The notes: generated from the letters alone by a model not told the origin. DNA of 64,000 nt from Bacteroidales bacterium (GCA_029210565.1 JARGFQ010000001.1:250656-314655); one strand, 5' to 3'. Counted from the first letter of the stretch, positions 16,998-27,168 are shown. Numbers and translations: made by a program.

Positions 16998-19900
16998 TTA
17001 CCTTATGTTTCTCAGTATCCTGTCGTAAAGGTCTTTGGGCTTAAAGGGCTTGAGCACGTAATCGTTGATGACAAGATCTTCAATCTTGTCGTTGGCTTCC
17101 GACATGACTGCCGCCGTGAGGGCCACGATAGGCATACTGCTCACCTTCTCATCAGGTGAGTTGCGAATAATGCGGGTTGCCTCAATGCCATCCATGACAG
17201 GCATATGGAGGTCCATAAGAATAAGGTCAAACTCCTGCTTCTTTAACTCTTCGATTGCCAGGCTGCCGTTCTCGACATGCGTCACTATCACCCCCCAGCT
17301 CTCAAGGAACTTATTGGCAACAAAAAAGTTGATCTTGTTGTCTTCAGCTACCAGTATCCTTTTGCCGGCAAGTCCCTTCATGGTGTCTGCAGAGCCCTGA
17401 TCAGCCACTTTTGCGGCAGTCTCCGGAAGGATATACTCAATCGCAAAAGTGAAAACAGATCCTTTCCCGCTCTCGCTGGCAACCGAAATGTTGCCTCCCT
17501 GGAGATCCACAAGCTTCCTGCATATTGCCAGTCCCAGTCCTGTGCCGCCATATTTGCGGGTGGTGTCCTCAGAAGCCTGAGCGTAGCTCTCGAAGATCAC
17601 GCTAAGTTTGTCAGGGGCAATACCTATGCCGGTATCGGTGACCGAAAACTCAATAAGAGCTTTTCCTTCCTGCCTCTCCTTAACGGATGCCTTAAGCGTG
17701 ACGCCGCCTTCGGAGGTGAATTTCATGGCGTTGGAGAGGAGGTTGGATATTATCTGGTTCAGTCTTACCGGGTCGCCAATGAGTGTTGCAGGCAGATCGG
17801 CGGCCTTGTCGAGGGTGAAGGTGATGCCCTTCTCCCTGGCCCGGTGACTGTATGATCTTTTGATATCTTCCAGCATGGTGATAAGGTCAAACTCAGTCTT
17901 TTCAAAGACGATCTTGCCTGCCTCCATCTTGTTGTAGTCGAGAATGTCATTGACCAGTGTGAGTAGATGGTTCGCAGAGAAGCGCAGCGTGTTTATATAT
18001 TCCATCTGGTCTTCCCTGGGCTCGCTCTGGAATAGCAGGTTGCTGATACCTATCACCTCGTTGAGCGGTGTTCTTATTTCATGGCTCATCGTTGACATAA
18101 ACTGCTGCTTGGAAAAGGCAGCCTCCTCGGCTCTCTTCCTGGCAGTGATGAGATTGTCAAGCATCTTACGGCGCTGCAGGGTGAGTACTATCTGGTTGGC
18201 AATGAACTCGAACACCTGAAGGTCATCCCTGTTGAAAGCGTCAATACTCTTGTAATCCTGCAGGCAGATGGCCCCGATTACCTGCTCGTCCATCCTCAGC
18301 GGTACACCCATCCATATCTTGCAAGGCGAACCCACCAGGCTGATAGACCCGGTCTTTTCTATCTTGAGGATGTCATTTTCATCAAGCAGCACCGACTTGT
18401 TGCTTTTTATCACCCATCCCGTCAGTGTGTTCTTGGCAGCCGTCTCCTGGAAATGGTCGCGTTCATCAGCAAAGAAGGGGAAGGTGAGAGTATCTTTCTC
18501 CCGGTTGTAAAGAGCAATGAAGAAGTTGTTTACATTCCACAGCTTACCTATCTCGTGCACTATGGTGGGGTAGATGTCAAAGATGTCGGAATCCTGCAGC
18601 GCCACAGTGGAGATATTGTACTGTATCTCCTGCATCAGCCTGCTCTTCACCTCACTGGTAATGTCACGGTAGATACCGAGAAAGGCGATGGTCTTGTCGT
18701 CTGATATTACCGATGAGGCTATGAGTGAGACATTTATCCTGTTGCCTGCCTTATCTCTCCTGATGGTTTCTATGGCCCCTGTGCCATTTGCAAGCGCCAC
18801 CTCGTCTATCTTTATGGCCTCCTCTCTGAGCTCCTCAGGCACAACCAGATCATCTATCATCCTGTTCTCAACCTCTCCGACCTCATAGCCGAAGATCCTG
18901 GTAAATCCCTTATTGATCCGCAGTATGAGCCCGTCGAAATCAGTGAGTACGATGGCTTCCGGGGCGGCATCAATAAGATGCTCCAGCAGTGCCTTCTCGT
19001 TAGAGAGCTTCTTCTCATAATCCTTATGCTTGCTCACGTCCGTCAGCACACACCTGTAGCCGGTTACCCTGTTCCTGATGATAATGGGTCCGGCATGAAA
19101 CATGACAGACACCTTCCGTTTGTGCTTGTTGATGAGTACGTATTCATCAAAGGTGATCTGAGCCATCCTGGTTAGTCCGGAGAGCTCCTTCATGAGTATG
19201 TCAAGATCCTCGGGCATGAAGAGCTCTGGCAGGGATACGCCATGCGCGAGGTCATTGTTGTCAAAACCCAGGGTGATCATTCCCTGCGTATTCATGAAGG
19301 TGACGTGCCCCGCAGTGTCAATCTCCATGATCATCTCCGGAAGGAGCTCGGCAAAGGTCTCGAAAACAATGCCCTGCTTCAGGATCTCGTTCTCCCTCTC
19401 CTTCTGCAGCCTGCCTGCTTCCCAGGTGACAACAATATCTCCTGATGAAAGGAGCAGCCCTATGTAATATCCGGCGTCATCACTTCCGTCAGGGGCGAGG
19501 GGTATCTTCAGAGAGCCTTCCCTTGACCCTATGTTGTCAATCAGTGTCATGAAAGACTCTTTGCCCGCAAAGGGAGTCTCACCTATCTCCTTGCCGATGA
19601 GTTCTTTGCTGTCAAGCTCTTCCACCTCCTCAGCCTTGCTGTTAAAGTCGATAATATATAACCCGTTGTCTTCGCCGCGTCTCAGGATCACGGCGTAACT
19701 GTTCATCGAATCAAAAATTTCCTTCTGTATCTTTTCTGACTCAGCCCTGGCATACCCGTCGTTGAGAGCGCTGATGTCATTATAATAGGTGATCAGGAAA
19801 ATCGCCTCACCCATGAAGAAGGTGCGGGCACTGAAGAGGAAGGAGCGTTCCTCACCCGATCTCATCCGCAGCCTGATCTCCATGTCACTCACCCTCTTCA

Positions 19901-20201
19901 TCCTCGACAGCAGCCTCATGTTCCTGCGGTTCTGTATCAGGTCCACATAAAGCTGGATGTCATCGGAGGTCTTGCCGATGATTTCATCCCTGCTGTAGCC
20001 GGTGGTGTCAAGAAAAGCCTGGTTTACCTCGATGTATTGCTGCGTCTCCAGATTACTCACAGTGATGAGCTGATTGGTAGAATTGAATGCCAGTCCTGGA
20101 ATATCGGCGGGAAGGTTGGTCGAAGCCGGAAAGTCAGACAGTAAATCATCGTTTCTGGTTTTCTCCTTGCGTTTCTCCATCTGGGTAACTGTATCAGGCA
20201 T
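16998..20201 (-). CDS. Hybrid sensor histidine kinase with PAS and GAF domains
   Basis: A 1067-residue hybrid kinase without obvious membrane segments, so probably cytoplasmic. Order: PAS (about 45-150), further PAS-like regions (about 165-270, 290-395, 415-520), GAF (about 545-690), dimerization domain with phosphorylated H707 in MSHEIRTPL, ATPase domain with NLLSNAMKF (N box), DTGIGIAPDK and GGTGLGLAI, and a C-terminal receiver with phosphoacceptor D997 in LILMDLHMPVMDG. The multiple PAS domains suggest redox, light or small-molecule sensing; the ligand cannot be read from sequence. No cognate response regulator or DNA-binding output domain is adjacent. nth lies 76 bases upstream on the same strand. 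Confidence 0.93.
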   Translation of the reverse strand: MPDTVTQMEKRKEKTRNDDLLSDFPASTNLPADIPGLAFNSTNQLITVSNLETQQYIEVNQAFLDTTGYSRDEIIGKTSDDIQLYVDLIQNRRNMRLLSRMKRVSDMEIRLRMRSGEERSFLFSARTFFMGEAIFLITYYNDISALNDGYARAESEKIQKEIFDSMNSYAVILRRGEDNGLYIIDFNSKAEEVEELDSKELIGKEIGETPFAGKESFMTLIDNIGSREGSLKIPLAPDGSDDAGYYIGLLLSSGDIVVTWEAGRLQKERENEILKQGIVFETFAELLPEMIMEIDTAGHVTFMNTQGMITLGFDNNDLAHGVSLPELFMPEDLDILMKELSGLTRMAQITFDEYVLINKHKRKVSVMFHAGPIIIRNRVTGYRCVLTDVSKHKDYEKKLSNEKALLEHLIDAAPEAIVLTDFDGLILRINKGFTRIFGYEVGEVENRMIDDLVVPEELREEAIKIDEVALANGTGAIETIRRDKAGNRINVSLIASSVISDDKTIAFLGIYRDITSEVKSRLMQEIQYNISTVALQDSDIFDIYPTIVHEIGKLWNVNNFFIALYNREKDTLTFPFFADERDHFQETAAKNTLTGWVIKSNKSVLLDENDILKIEKTGSISLVGSPCKIWMGVPLRMDEQVIGAICLQDYKSIDAFNRDDLQVFEFIANQIVLTLQRRKMLDNLITARKRAEEAAFSKQQFMSTMSHEIRTPLNEVIGISNLLFQSEPREDQMEYINTLRFSANHLLTLVNDILDYNKMEAGKIVFEKTEFDLITMLEDIKRSYSHRAREKGITFTLDKAADLPATLIGDPVRLNQIISNLLSNAMKFTSEGGVTLKASVKERQEGKALIEFSVTDTGIGIAPDKLSVIFESYAQASEDTTRKYGGTGLGLAICRKLVDLQGGNISVASESGKGSVFTFAIEYILPETAAKVADQGSADTMKGLAGKRILVAEDNKINFFVANKFLESWGVIVTHVENGSLAIEELKKQEFDLILMDLHMPVMDGIEATRIIRNSPDEKVSSMPIVALTAAVMSEANDKIEDLVINDYVLKPFKPKDLYDRILRNIR

Positions 20202-20277
20202 TGGAATTCACGGGCGGCGGTTTAACCCCGGTAAAATTAACGGGTTCTCTCCACAAAATATTATTATGCCTCACTTT

Positions 20278-20940
20278 TTATATAATAGTGCCGGCACTCT
20301 TCCGGTAGTATTCGCACCACTCCCTGAGGCCACATCTGTTGCATGCAGGCTTACGCGCAGTACATATATAACGTCCGTGAAGCAGCAGCCAGTGATGCGC
20401 CAGCGGTCTCTGAGAGGCGGGAATCTCCTTTGTCAGCTTCAGCTCCGCCTCAAGCGTATTCCTGGCTCCGGGGATCAACCCGATGCGTCCGGCGACCCTG
20501 AAGACGTGGGTGTCAACTGCAATGACAGGACTGTTCCACACTACCGAGGCAATGACATTGGCAGTCTTCCTTCCTACACCCGGAAGCTGTGTCAACTCAT
20601 CTCTCTCTGCGGGCACCCTGCCCCCGAAACGGCTGACGATCATCTCAGCCATGCCCTTGAGATGCCTGGCCTTGTTGTTGGGATAAGAACAGCTTTTTAT
20701 CAGCTCGAAAATCTCCTCCTGCGAGGCCCCGGCCATCGACCGGGCATCAGGATACCTTGCGAACAGCGCAGGTGTTATCAGGTTAACCCTCACGTCAGTG
20801 CACTGGGCTGACAGAATAACGGCAACAAGAAGCTGAAAGGGATCGCTGTAGCGGAGCTCCGTCCCTGCAACAGGCATATTCCCGGCAAACCACCCCAAAA
20901 CATCCTTGTACCTGTCACCAATCTTCACCGGTTTATTCAT
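20278..20940 (-). CDS. nth: Endonuclease III
   Basis: DNA glycosylase/AP lyase that removes oxidised pyrimidines in base excision repair. The 220-residue length is typical. Helix-hairpin-helix LPGVGRKTA with catalytic K125; catalytic D143 in AVDTHVFRV; [4Fe-4S] cluster cysteines C193, C200, C203 and C209 in the expected C-x6-C-x2-C-x5-C spacing near the C-terminus. All key residues are present. Confidence 0.96.
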   Translation of the reverse strand: MNKPVKIGDRYKDVLGWFAGNMPVAGTELRYSDPFQLLVAVILSAQCTDVRVNLITPALFARYPDARSMAGASQEEIFELIKSCSYPNNKARHLKGMAEMIVSRFGGRVPAERDELTQLPGVGRKTANVIASVVWNSPVIAVDTHVFRVAGRIGLIPGARNTLEAELKLTKEIPASQRPLAHHWLLLHGRYICTARKPACNRCGLREWCEYYRKSAGTII

Positions 20941-21044
20941 TTTACGGGATGAAAGTAATATTTTTTTACTTTTTTTATCGTAATTGTAACAGGATGTGAA
21001 TTAAATCATGGTAAACAGACAATCTGTTTGCTATTTTCGGCACA

Positions 21045-22091
21045 GTGAACCGCATTAAATTAAATACTCCCCTGGGCAGATCACTGCTGTTGCTGGGCGG
21101 TGAGATGAAGGATATTGAACCGTTGCTGCCGGTATCAGGACTGTTTGTCATCACTGACTCAAATGTGAGGAGTCTGTACGGCAACATTTTTCCTTCCGGG
21201 ATGGTGCTCACCGTTGAACCGGGCGAGCAGAGCAAGACCCTGGCAAGAGCAGAGGAGCTGTGCAAAAGACTGCTGGAGGCAGGAGCAGACCGATCATCAT
21301 TCATCCTCGGCTTCGGGGGAGGCGTCATATGCGATCTTGCAGGACTGACAGCTTCAATCTACATGAGAGGTGTGAGGCACGGATTTGTCTCAACAAGCCT
21401 GCTTTCACAGGTGGATGCCAGCACAGGAGGCAAGACTGCCGTTAACCTGGGTGATTACAAAAATATTATAGGCACTTTCAAACAGCCTGAGTTCGTATTG
21501 TGCGACCACCGCATGCTTTCGACCCTGCCTGAGGAGGAGCTTCAGTCAGGGCTTGGGGAACTGATAAAACATGCAGTTATCAGGGACCGCAACCTCTTCT
21601 TTGACATAGCTGCCTCGATGGAGAAGGTTTATGAACGTGACCCGGTCATCCTGGGCGACCTGATAAGAAGGGCCGTAAGGATCAAGGCTTCGATTGTGAG
21701 ACGCGATCCCCTTGAGTCGGGTCCGCGACGAGTGCTGAATTTCGGGCATACCTTCGGGCACGTGCTTGAGACATACTACCGGATCCCCCACGGCGTTGCA
21801 GTGACAAAAGGCATGCTCCTGGCAGCGGAACTCTCCGTATGGACCGGAGAGATGCCTCATTCGGAAATGAAAATGCTCGAAGAGGTCATTGAAAAGACAG
21901 GCATGCTGCCTGACCTTGAACTGCCTGACAATATTATAGGCATGATGTCACACGACAAGAAGGCTGAAGCGGGTTCTCTCAATATGATCCTGCTCCGTTC
22001 GGTAGGGAGGGCCGTAGTACGCAGATTGCCGCTGAACGAGATAGCTGCTTTTGTCGGTTTCTACCGCGAGGGCAAAGAAGAAAACAAATGA
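21045..22091 (+). CDS. aroB: 3-dehydroquinate synthase
   Basis: Second enzyme of the shikimate pathway, converting DAHP to 3-dehydroquinate with NAD and a divalent metal. 348 residues from a GTG at 21045; the nearest upstream ATG (21008) is in another frame, so GTG is the likely start. NAD-binding FGGGVICDLAG, the STSLLSQVDASTGGKT loop, and metal ligands in GLGELIKHA, NFGHTFGH and IPHG are visible. aroC begins 15 bases after its stop, so aroB-aroC form an operon. Confidence 0.96.
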   Translation: MNRIKLNTPLGRSLLLLGGEMKDIEPLLPVSGLFVITDSNVRSLYGNIFPSGMVLTVEPGEQSKTLARAEELCKRLLEAGADRSSFILGFGGGVICDLAGLTASIYMRGVRHGFVSTSLLSQVDASTGGKTAVNLGDYKNIIGTFKQPEFVLCDHRMLSTLPEEELQSGLGELIKHAVIRDRNLFFDIAASMEKVYERDPVILGDLIRRAVRIKASIVRRDPLESGPRRVLNFGHTFGHVLETYYRIPHGVAVTKGMLLAAELSVWTGEMPHSEMKMLEEVIEKTGMLPDLELPDNIIGMMSHDKKAEAGSLNMILLRSVGRAVVRRLPLNEIAAFVGFYREGKEENK

Positions 22092-22106
22092 TTTAACAGA
22101 AGAAAG

Positions 22107-23102
22107 ATGAACACACTGGGAACAGTATTCAGAGTATCAATATTCGGCGAGTCGCACGGGCCCGCCGTGGGAGTGGTCATAGATGGCTGTCCCGCCGGAC
22201 TGCCTTTCTGGCGTGAGGAACTAATGGCCGACCTGTCGCGCCGCAAGGGACTCCTTCCGGGTACGACAACCCGCAGGGAGAGTGATGAGCCTGAAGTCAT
22301 AAGCGGCATTTATAACAACTTTACCACTGGCAGCCCGCTGGTGTTATGTACCCGCAACCAGGACTTCAAGTCCGGTGATTACGAGCAGTTTACAAGTATA
22401 CCTCGGCCAGGTCATGCTGACTTTACTGCCGGATGCAAGTATAAGGGATTCAGCGATATGAGGGGGGGGGGACATTTCTCGGGCCGTCTTACCTGGGGCA
22501 TGGTTGTGGCCGGTTACTTCGCCAGGAAAATACTCTCTCCGGCTATAATCACGGCCACCCTCAGGGAAGCAGGAGGAGAGACTGATATTGCCGCTGCCAT
22601 AGCCATGGCGTCAGAGACTAACGACACCATCGGAGGAGTGGTCGAGTGTGTCGTGCAGAATGTTCCGAAAGGGCTCGGTGAACCAGCCTTCCTCTCTGTC
22701 GAGGCAGTTCTGAGTCAGATAGCGTTCGGAATACCTGCTGTCAACGGTGTTGAGTTCGGGGCGGGCTTCGCTTCGGCAAGAAGCTATGGTTCACTTCACA
22801 ATGATCCGTTCATTGATGCCAGGGGTAAGACCTCAACAAATAATGCCGGAGGTATCAACGGAGGAATAACCAATGGCAATGATCTGGTAATGAGAGTGTC
22901 GGTCAAGCCCGCAGCCAGTACCGGCGTACCTCAGAAGACTTTTGATACCGAAAAGGGAGAGATGACGGAGCTGGAGATAACCGGAAGGCATGACACCTGC
23001 ATCGCAAGGCGCATACCTGTCATCCTGGAATCTGCCGTCGCCATAGGACTGGCTGACCTGCTGCTGACAGACAGGGCAATTAACGGAACACGGGAGCGCT
23101 GA
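22107..23102 (+). CDS. aroC: Chorismate synthase (short form)
   Basis: Last shikimate enzyme, producing chorismate from EPSP with reduced FMN. Signatures: FGESHGPAVG, RPGHADFT, DMRGGGHFSGR and GRHDTCIARR. At 331 residues it is short: most AroC proteins have about 350-390. The shortening is in the middle, between ARKILSP and ETNDTIGG, where other AroCs carry a longer flexible segment. A run of ten G residues (22462-22471) encodes part of the DMRGGGH active-site loop, which makes the gene prone to slippage frameshifts. The frame is intact here. It lies downstream of aroB and converges on tilS. Confidence 0.94.
   Translation: MNTLGTVFRVSIFGESHGPAVGVVIDGCPAGLPFWREELMADLSRRKGLLPGTTTRRESDEPEVISGIYNNFTTGSPLVLCTRNQDFKSGDYEQFTSIPRPGHADFTAGCKYKGFSDMRGGGHFSGRLTWGMVVAGYFARKILSPAIITATLREAGGETDIAAAIAMASETNDTIGGVVECVVQNVPKGLGEPAFLSVEAVLSQIAFGIPAVNGVEFGAGFASARSYGSLHNDPFIDARGKTSTNNAGGINGGITNGNDLVMRVSVKPAASTGVPQKTFDTEKGEMTELEITGRHDTCIARRIPVILESAVAIGLADLLLTDRAINGTRER
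22462..22471 (+). repeat. G10 homopolymer inside aroC
   Basis: Ten consecutive G's encode Arg-Gly-Gly-Gly in the flavin/substrate loop. Gain or loss of one base would truncate AroC. Confidence 0.9.
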
Positions 23103-23171
23103 CAGACAGGGGAATATACGGAATAGGGGGGGCAAACAGGGGAAAGGACCGGTGCCGGACGTGCGGGCCGC

Positions 23172-24488
23172 TCAGATGGTCATCATGAGTATGCGATCAG
23201 TCTTTTCAGTGACACGGTACCTGTCATCGATGCGGTAACCCATAACCCAGACTACATCTTCACCCGACAGCAGAAGTAGCACCTTCTCCTTTGACGGTAC
23301 CGGAACCTTGAGGTCAATCAGGAAATCACTGATCTTCTTCATACGGGTCATGCCCAATGGCCTGAACCTGTCTCCGGGTTCCCACTGTCTCACCTTTACC
23401 GGGAATGTTATCAGACCCAGGTCAACGCATGCTGTAAGACTGGAGGGGGGAAGCGGCTCGTCGGAAGGAAGTATGACACGCAGGTCGGTGAAAAGACCTG
23501 AGAGGTGCATTTCATCAATCGAATGGAACAACTGATCCGGCGGAGGTCCGGCGCTCTTTTCAGTTATGAGAAGCCTTCCTCTGTCAACCAGCAGACGGTG
23601 GGTGGAGGTGTCCATGAATCTGCCTGTGGGCGAACTGAGTAGTGACAGCAACTCGCCGGTCTGCCCGGAGGAGATGTTGAACCTACGGAACAGCTCATAG
23701 ATGTGAGTTTCCGCCGGCTGCAGGGCCTTCAGGCTGGCGATGTCAACCTCCAAACCCTCGTCCGGACACCGAAAAATCTCCTGCCGGACTTTTTCTATAT
23801 AGAGATCCACGATCTCCGAACTCGACTTCAGGTGACTCATTGTGGCAGTTATCGCATTCCTTGCACCCGGCCGTACTCTCTCCATCTCAGGGATGAGTAT
23901 GTGCCTTATCATGTTGCGGGCATACTTCAAACCGGCATTGGAGCTGTCTTCCCTGAAGTTGACCTCTTTTTTCTCTGCCCATGCTGCTATCTCATCTCTC
24001 GTGGCAAAGAGAAGAGGCCTGATAACGTTGTTGTGACGGGTACTCATGCCGGTGAGCCCGCTTATTCCTGTGCCCCGGAGAAGGTTGATAATAAAGGTCT
24101 CAATGTTGTCGTCAAGGTTGTGGGCAACAGCTACTGCATCAAATCCGTCGCGGCTGACCAGTGTGTCGAACCACTCGTAACGCAACTCCCGCGCAGCCAT
24201 CTGCACCGAGATCTTCCTTGAAGCTGCATGAACCAATGTGTTAAACCTTACCGTATGGACCTTTATACCATGCTCTGCTCCATAGCTGACAACAAAACTC
24301 TCATCATCGTCAGATTCCCTGCCCCTGAGAGAAAAGTTGCAGTGAGCAATCTCATGTTCTATGCCGGCCCCGGCGAACAGCGAAGCCATAACCATGGAAT
24401 CGATACCCCCGCTTACGGCAAGGAGGATTCTGCTGCTCTTGCTGAACAGCTTTTCCTGTTTTGAATAATCGAGAAATCTTTGAAGCAT
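23172..24488 (-). CDS. tilS: tRNA(Ile)-lysidine synthase
   Basis: Modifies C34 of the CAU-anticodon isoleucine tRNA to lysidine using ATP and lysine, allowing AUA decoding. 438 residues, full-length. PP-loop SGGIDS at 26-31; HCNFSLRGRESDDDE and AHNLDDNIETFIINLLRGTG motifs follow; the C-terminal TilS domain (FRPLGMTRMKKISDFL) is complete. It lies downstream of the BamA-like gene on the same strand (83-base gap) and converges on aroC. Confidence 0.95.
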   Translation of the reverse strand: MLQRFLDYSKQEKLFSKSSRILLAVSGGIDSMVMASLFAGAGIEHEIAHCNFSLRGRESDDDESFVVSYGAEHGIKVHTVRFNTLVHAASRKISVQMAARELRYEWFDTLVSRDGFDAVAVAHNLDDNIETFIINLLRGTGISGLTGMSTRHNNVIRPLLFATRDEIAAWAEKKEVNFREDSSNAGLKYARNMIRHILIPEMERVRPGARNAITATMSHLKSSSEIVDLYIEKVRQEIFRCPDEGLEVDIASLKALQPAETHIYELFRRFNISSGQTGELLSLLSSPTGRFMDTSTHRLLVDRGRLLITEKSAGPPPDQLFHSIDEMHLSGLFTDLRVILPSDEPLPPSSLTACVDLGLITFPVKVRQWEPGDRFRPLGMTRMKKISDFLIDLKVPVPSKEKVLLLLSGEDVVWVMGYRIDDRYRVTEKTDRILMMTI

Positions 24489-24571
24489 CTCTGTCTGCCT
24501 AATGCAAAGTTAATAAACAACCGGTAAATTGTTATCCGCTCAGCTCATCATGAGTGTTGCAGCCTGCTACA

Positions 24572-26392
24572 TCACAGGAAGGGGATCATACCCGGCGGCT
24601 GTGGCTCAAAACCCGGCGGCCGCAGTCTGGGTACTCCGGCGGCACTGATCCATGAACTCTCTGACCAGGGAGGTACATTGGGATACCATGCAAGCCGTAT
24701 CTGTATGGTGTTCAGTACCAGCTGATCGTTTCTTATCCTGACGCCCGCACCCAGGGCAGGGATAACGTAATAACTGCCCTCCCTGAATCCGTCACTCGCA
24801 AGAAAGCCGGCGTCGGCAAAGGCATAGAGCGCGAACCTGAAGCCGATGAGCGGCTTACTGAGAAAAAGGACCGGCTCAATAGAGGCAGTAAGCCTCTCTG
24901 TCCCCATTATCGAATCGTTACGGAAGCCCCTCACAAAGTCATTATTCCTGATGAAGAGAAATTCGTCGGTGTACCTGTTGAACCCTCCGGTGTAGTATCC
25001 GTTGAAAAATATCCGGATCCTCGACCGGCCTGCATGGATCAGGGGTGTGAAGTACCTGAGGCTGGCATTGACGACACCCTGTTCTGTCTTTCTCTCGTTG
25101 ATGAACGACGAAAAGCTGATGCCGCTGTAAATATAGCCTGCGCGGTTGAAGATATTGCCGTAGGTAACCTTTATCCCGGCAAAGCTCCTCCATTTGAACT
25201 CATTCTTCTCCCTACCGCCCATCATCTCTATCATGTAACCGTAGGGTATATCCTCCGTTCGCCCGTAACTGTAAATGAGAGAGGTATTTATAAATCTCTG
25301 TGAGGTAAGTATGAGGCTGCCGGTCCACTGCTGGTAGTTCTGCAGCCGGTAATAGGAGAAGTCGTCAATCTCGGGCCTGGCTAAGACATTGTTATGTATA
25401 TACCGACCGCCGGCGATAAGACGTGTTACTCTTTTTCTGTCGAGCATAAACGACCTCGCCGCCCAGTAGTCATGTCTGATAAACTTCAGCGGTACCGCTG
25501 CTGGCATGGTGTCAAGATCCTCGGTTGTGCGCGTCATTGTGAGGGATGCTGACCATGCGTATTTGGTTTCAGAGGTGACAAAGTCACGATCAAACTGACC
25601 TTTGAGACAGTTCGCCCCGAGTCCGTCAGTGAAGCCCAGCTCAAGGTCGGAGAATGTGCGGGCAATGTTCCTGACAGAATAATTTATGCCAAAGCCAGGC
25701 CATGAATATTCATTGAAATAGTAAGGCATGGACAGAGAAAGCTCATGACCCAGTCCGGCGAAGTTCCTGTCGAAGGCCTTTACCATTCCTGCTCTGAGCT
25801 CATTAAAACTGGCGTTGCCACCGTAAGGGTAGTTCTCGCGCACTATGATCGCAACGTCGGCATGGATGCTGTCGACAGGCACAATAGTAATCCGTGCGTC
25901 ATAAATATACGGCAGCTGTCTGAGCAATCTTTCATTGTCGGCCATCTCCTGAGGGGAGATGGTGTCTCCCTCCCGAAAAAGGATGTATTTGTTGAGAATA
26001 AACCGTTTGGTCTTGGTGTAGGTTGAGTTCATCACCTTCTCGGAACGGGATGGGTCATATTCGCCGGGATTGTCCACATTGGTGCCAAAGGCATTGAGTC
26101 TCACCAACTCGCGGTTTCTTATGATCTTTCCTTCATAGGCATCATAGGGTGCAGTACTCGTCAGGTTCTCCCTAGCTGAGCCGGCCGGAGAGTGACTGAC
26201 AATGAGCATGTCATAGAGGAGACTTGTGAAGCGCCTCTTCTCAGCCTTTATCTTCAGTGAATCGTAAAATGCACGTGACAGCGTGTCCCGAGGCAGTTCC
26301 TGGGCACAGAGCTCTGAGACCGGAAAGATCGAAAAAATCAGGATTGGAAACAGAAAACGAAAGAAAGTGTTACTATATGCACATGGCTTCAC
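24572..26392 (-). CDS. BamA/TamA-like outer-membrane barrel protein
   Basis: A 606-residue protein with a signal peptide ending in SELCAQ, a region resembling POTRA domains (about 120-190, for example LRQLPYIYDARITIVPVD) and a C-terminal 16-strand-type barrel (about 205-606) rich in alternating aromatic strands, including the VRGFRNDSI motif typical of strand 12 and loop 6 in surface-antigen D15 proteins. Likely role: outer-membrane protein assembly or a lipid/protein translocon of the Omp85 superfamily; it is shorter than canonical BamA, with only about one POTRA unit seen. Its ATG overlaps the stop of the upstream conserved gene in ATGA (26389-26392), so the pair is coupled. Confidence 0.75.
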   Translation of the reverse strand: MKPCAYSNTFFRFLFPILIFSIFPVSELCAQELPRDTLSRAFYDSLKIKAEKRRFTSLLYDMLIVSHSPAGSARENLTSTAPYDAYEGKIIRNRELVRLNAFGTNVDNPGEYDPSRSEKVMNSTYTKTKRFILNKYILFREGDTISPQEMADNERLLRQLPYIYDARITIVPVDSIHADVAIIVRENYPYGGNASFNELRAGMVKAFDRNFAGLGHELSLSMPYYFNEYSWPGFGINYSVRNIARTFSDLELGFTDGLGANCLKGQFDRDFVTSETKYAWSASLTMTRTTEDLDTMPAAVPLKFIRHDYWAARSFMLDRKRVTRLIAGGRYIHNNVLARPEIDDFSYYRLQNYQQWTGSLILTSQRFINTSLIYSYGRTEDIPYGYMIEMMGGREKNEFKWRSFAGIKVTYGNIFNRAGYIYSGISFSSFINERKTEQGVVNASLRYFTPLIHAGRSRIRIFFNGYYTGGFNRYTDEFLFIRNNDFVRGFRNDSIMGTERLTASIEPVLFLSKPLIGFRFALYAFADAGFLASDGFREGSYYVIPALGAGVRIRNDQLVLNTIQIRLAWYPNVPPWSESSWISAAGVPRLRPPGFEPQPPGMIPFL

Positions 26393-27102
26393 GTCTGCTT
26401 TGAATTGGCATCCAGAACATCGTCTGAGTTAAACTGGAACCCCAGTCGTTTACCCGTAATAAGCCTTGAGTGCTGTATCTTTGATTCCGCCTGGCCTACA
26501 GAGGCAATCTTGACAGTGTCATACGGCGGCACCAGGAGATCAAACTCGAGAGAGTAATTAATGGCCGTATAGACTATCTTCTGAAGTGATTCGGTGCTGA
26601 ATGCCTCATTACCGAAGTTGGTGAAGAGCATGCCCATCTGCCTCTTGCCTTCGACGAAATACTGGTTCTCATGGTTGATGAAGATTCGGGCAATGAGGTA
26701 ACCAAGATCATCAAGCCTTGAGTATTTGAATGAATCGGCCAGGAAATTGTAGATGTTGATGATCCCGCTGTAGGCGTTGAACTTGTTTTTCTGGATGTAG
26801 GCTGTCTTCCACGCCGGATGCTCCCGGTCAAACTGGAAGATATTGGAGTGCATGCTGAACAGAAGCATGTCTGCAGAGACCATAAGCTGAGCATCAAAGT
26901 TGCTCCTGTCTGTATATTCCAGATGTATTCTCGGATCTATTCCTGTGAGCTGGCCGTTTACATCCTTTGCGAGATTTTTCAGTATATCCTTCAGCATCAT
27001 GAAAGCCGTAGCAGTATTGTCGAAGACCACCTGCTTAAGCACCGACTTGCTCTTGAGGGTGTTGACTATCATCTCCTTTCTGCGGGCTGTCTCTTCCGTC
27101 AT
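26389..27102 (-). CDS. Conserved protein of unknown function
   Basis: A 237-residue, mainly helical, soluble protein without signal peptide or membrane segment. The middle contains SADMLLFSMHSNIFQFDREH and NIYNFLADSFKYSRLDDLGYLIARIF; it reads like a conserved cytoplasmic Bacteroidota protein, but I cannot name a family. It is translationally coupled to the BamA-like gene (ATGA overlap) and follows proS by 66 bases, giving a likely proS-unknown-barrel-tilS transcription unit. A role with the barrel protein is suggested only by the coupling. Confidence 0.7.
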   Translation of the reverse strand: MTEETARRKEMIVNTLKSKSVLKQVVFDNTATAFMMLKDILKNLAKDVNGQLTGIDPRIHLEYTDRSNFDAQLMVSADMLLFSMHSNIFQFDREHPAWKTAYIQKNKFNAYSGIINIYNFLADSFKYSRLDDLGYLIARIFINHENQYFVEGKRQMGMLFTNFGNEAFSTESLQKIVYTAINYSLEFDLLVPPYDTVKIASVGQAESKIQHSRLITGKRLGFQFNSDDVLDANSKQT

Positions 27103-27168
27103 GATAACGTATTTTGGTTCACCGACTAAATTTAGTGATTAATTTGATATCAACTCAGGGGCGCAGCA

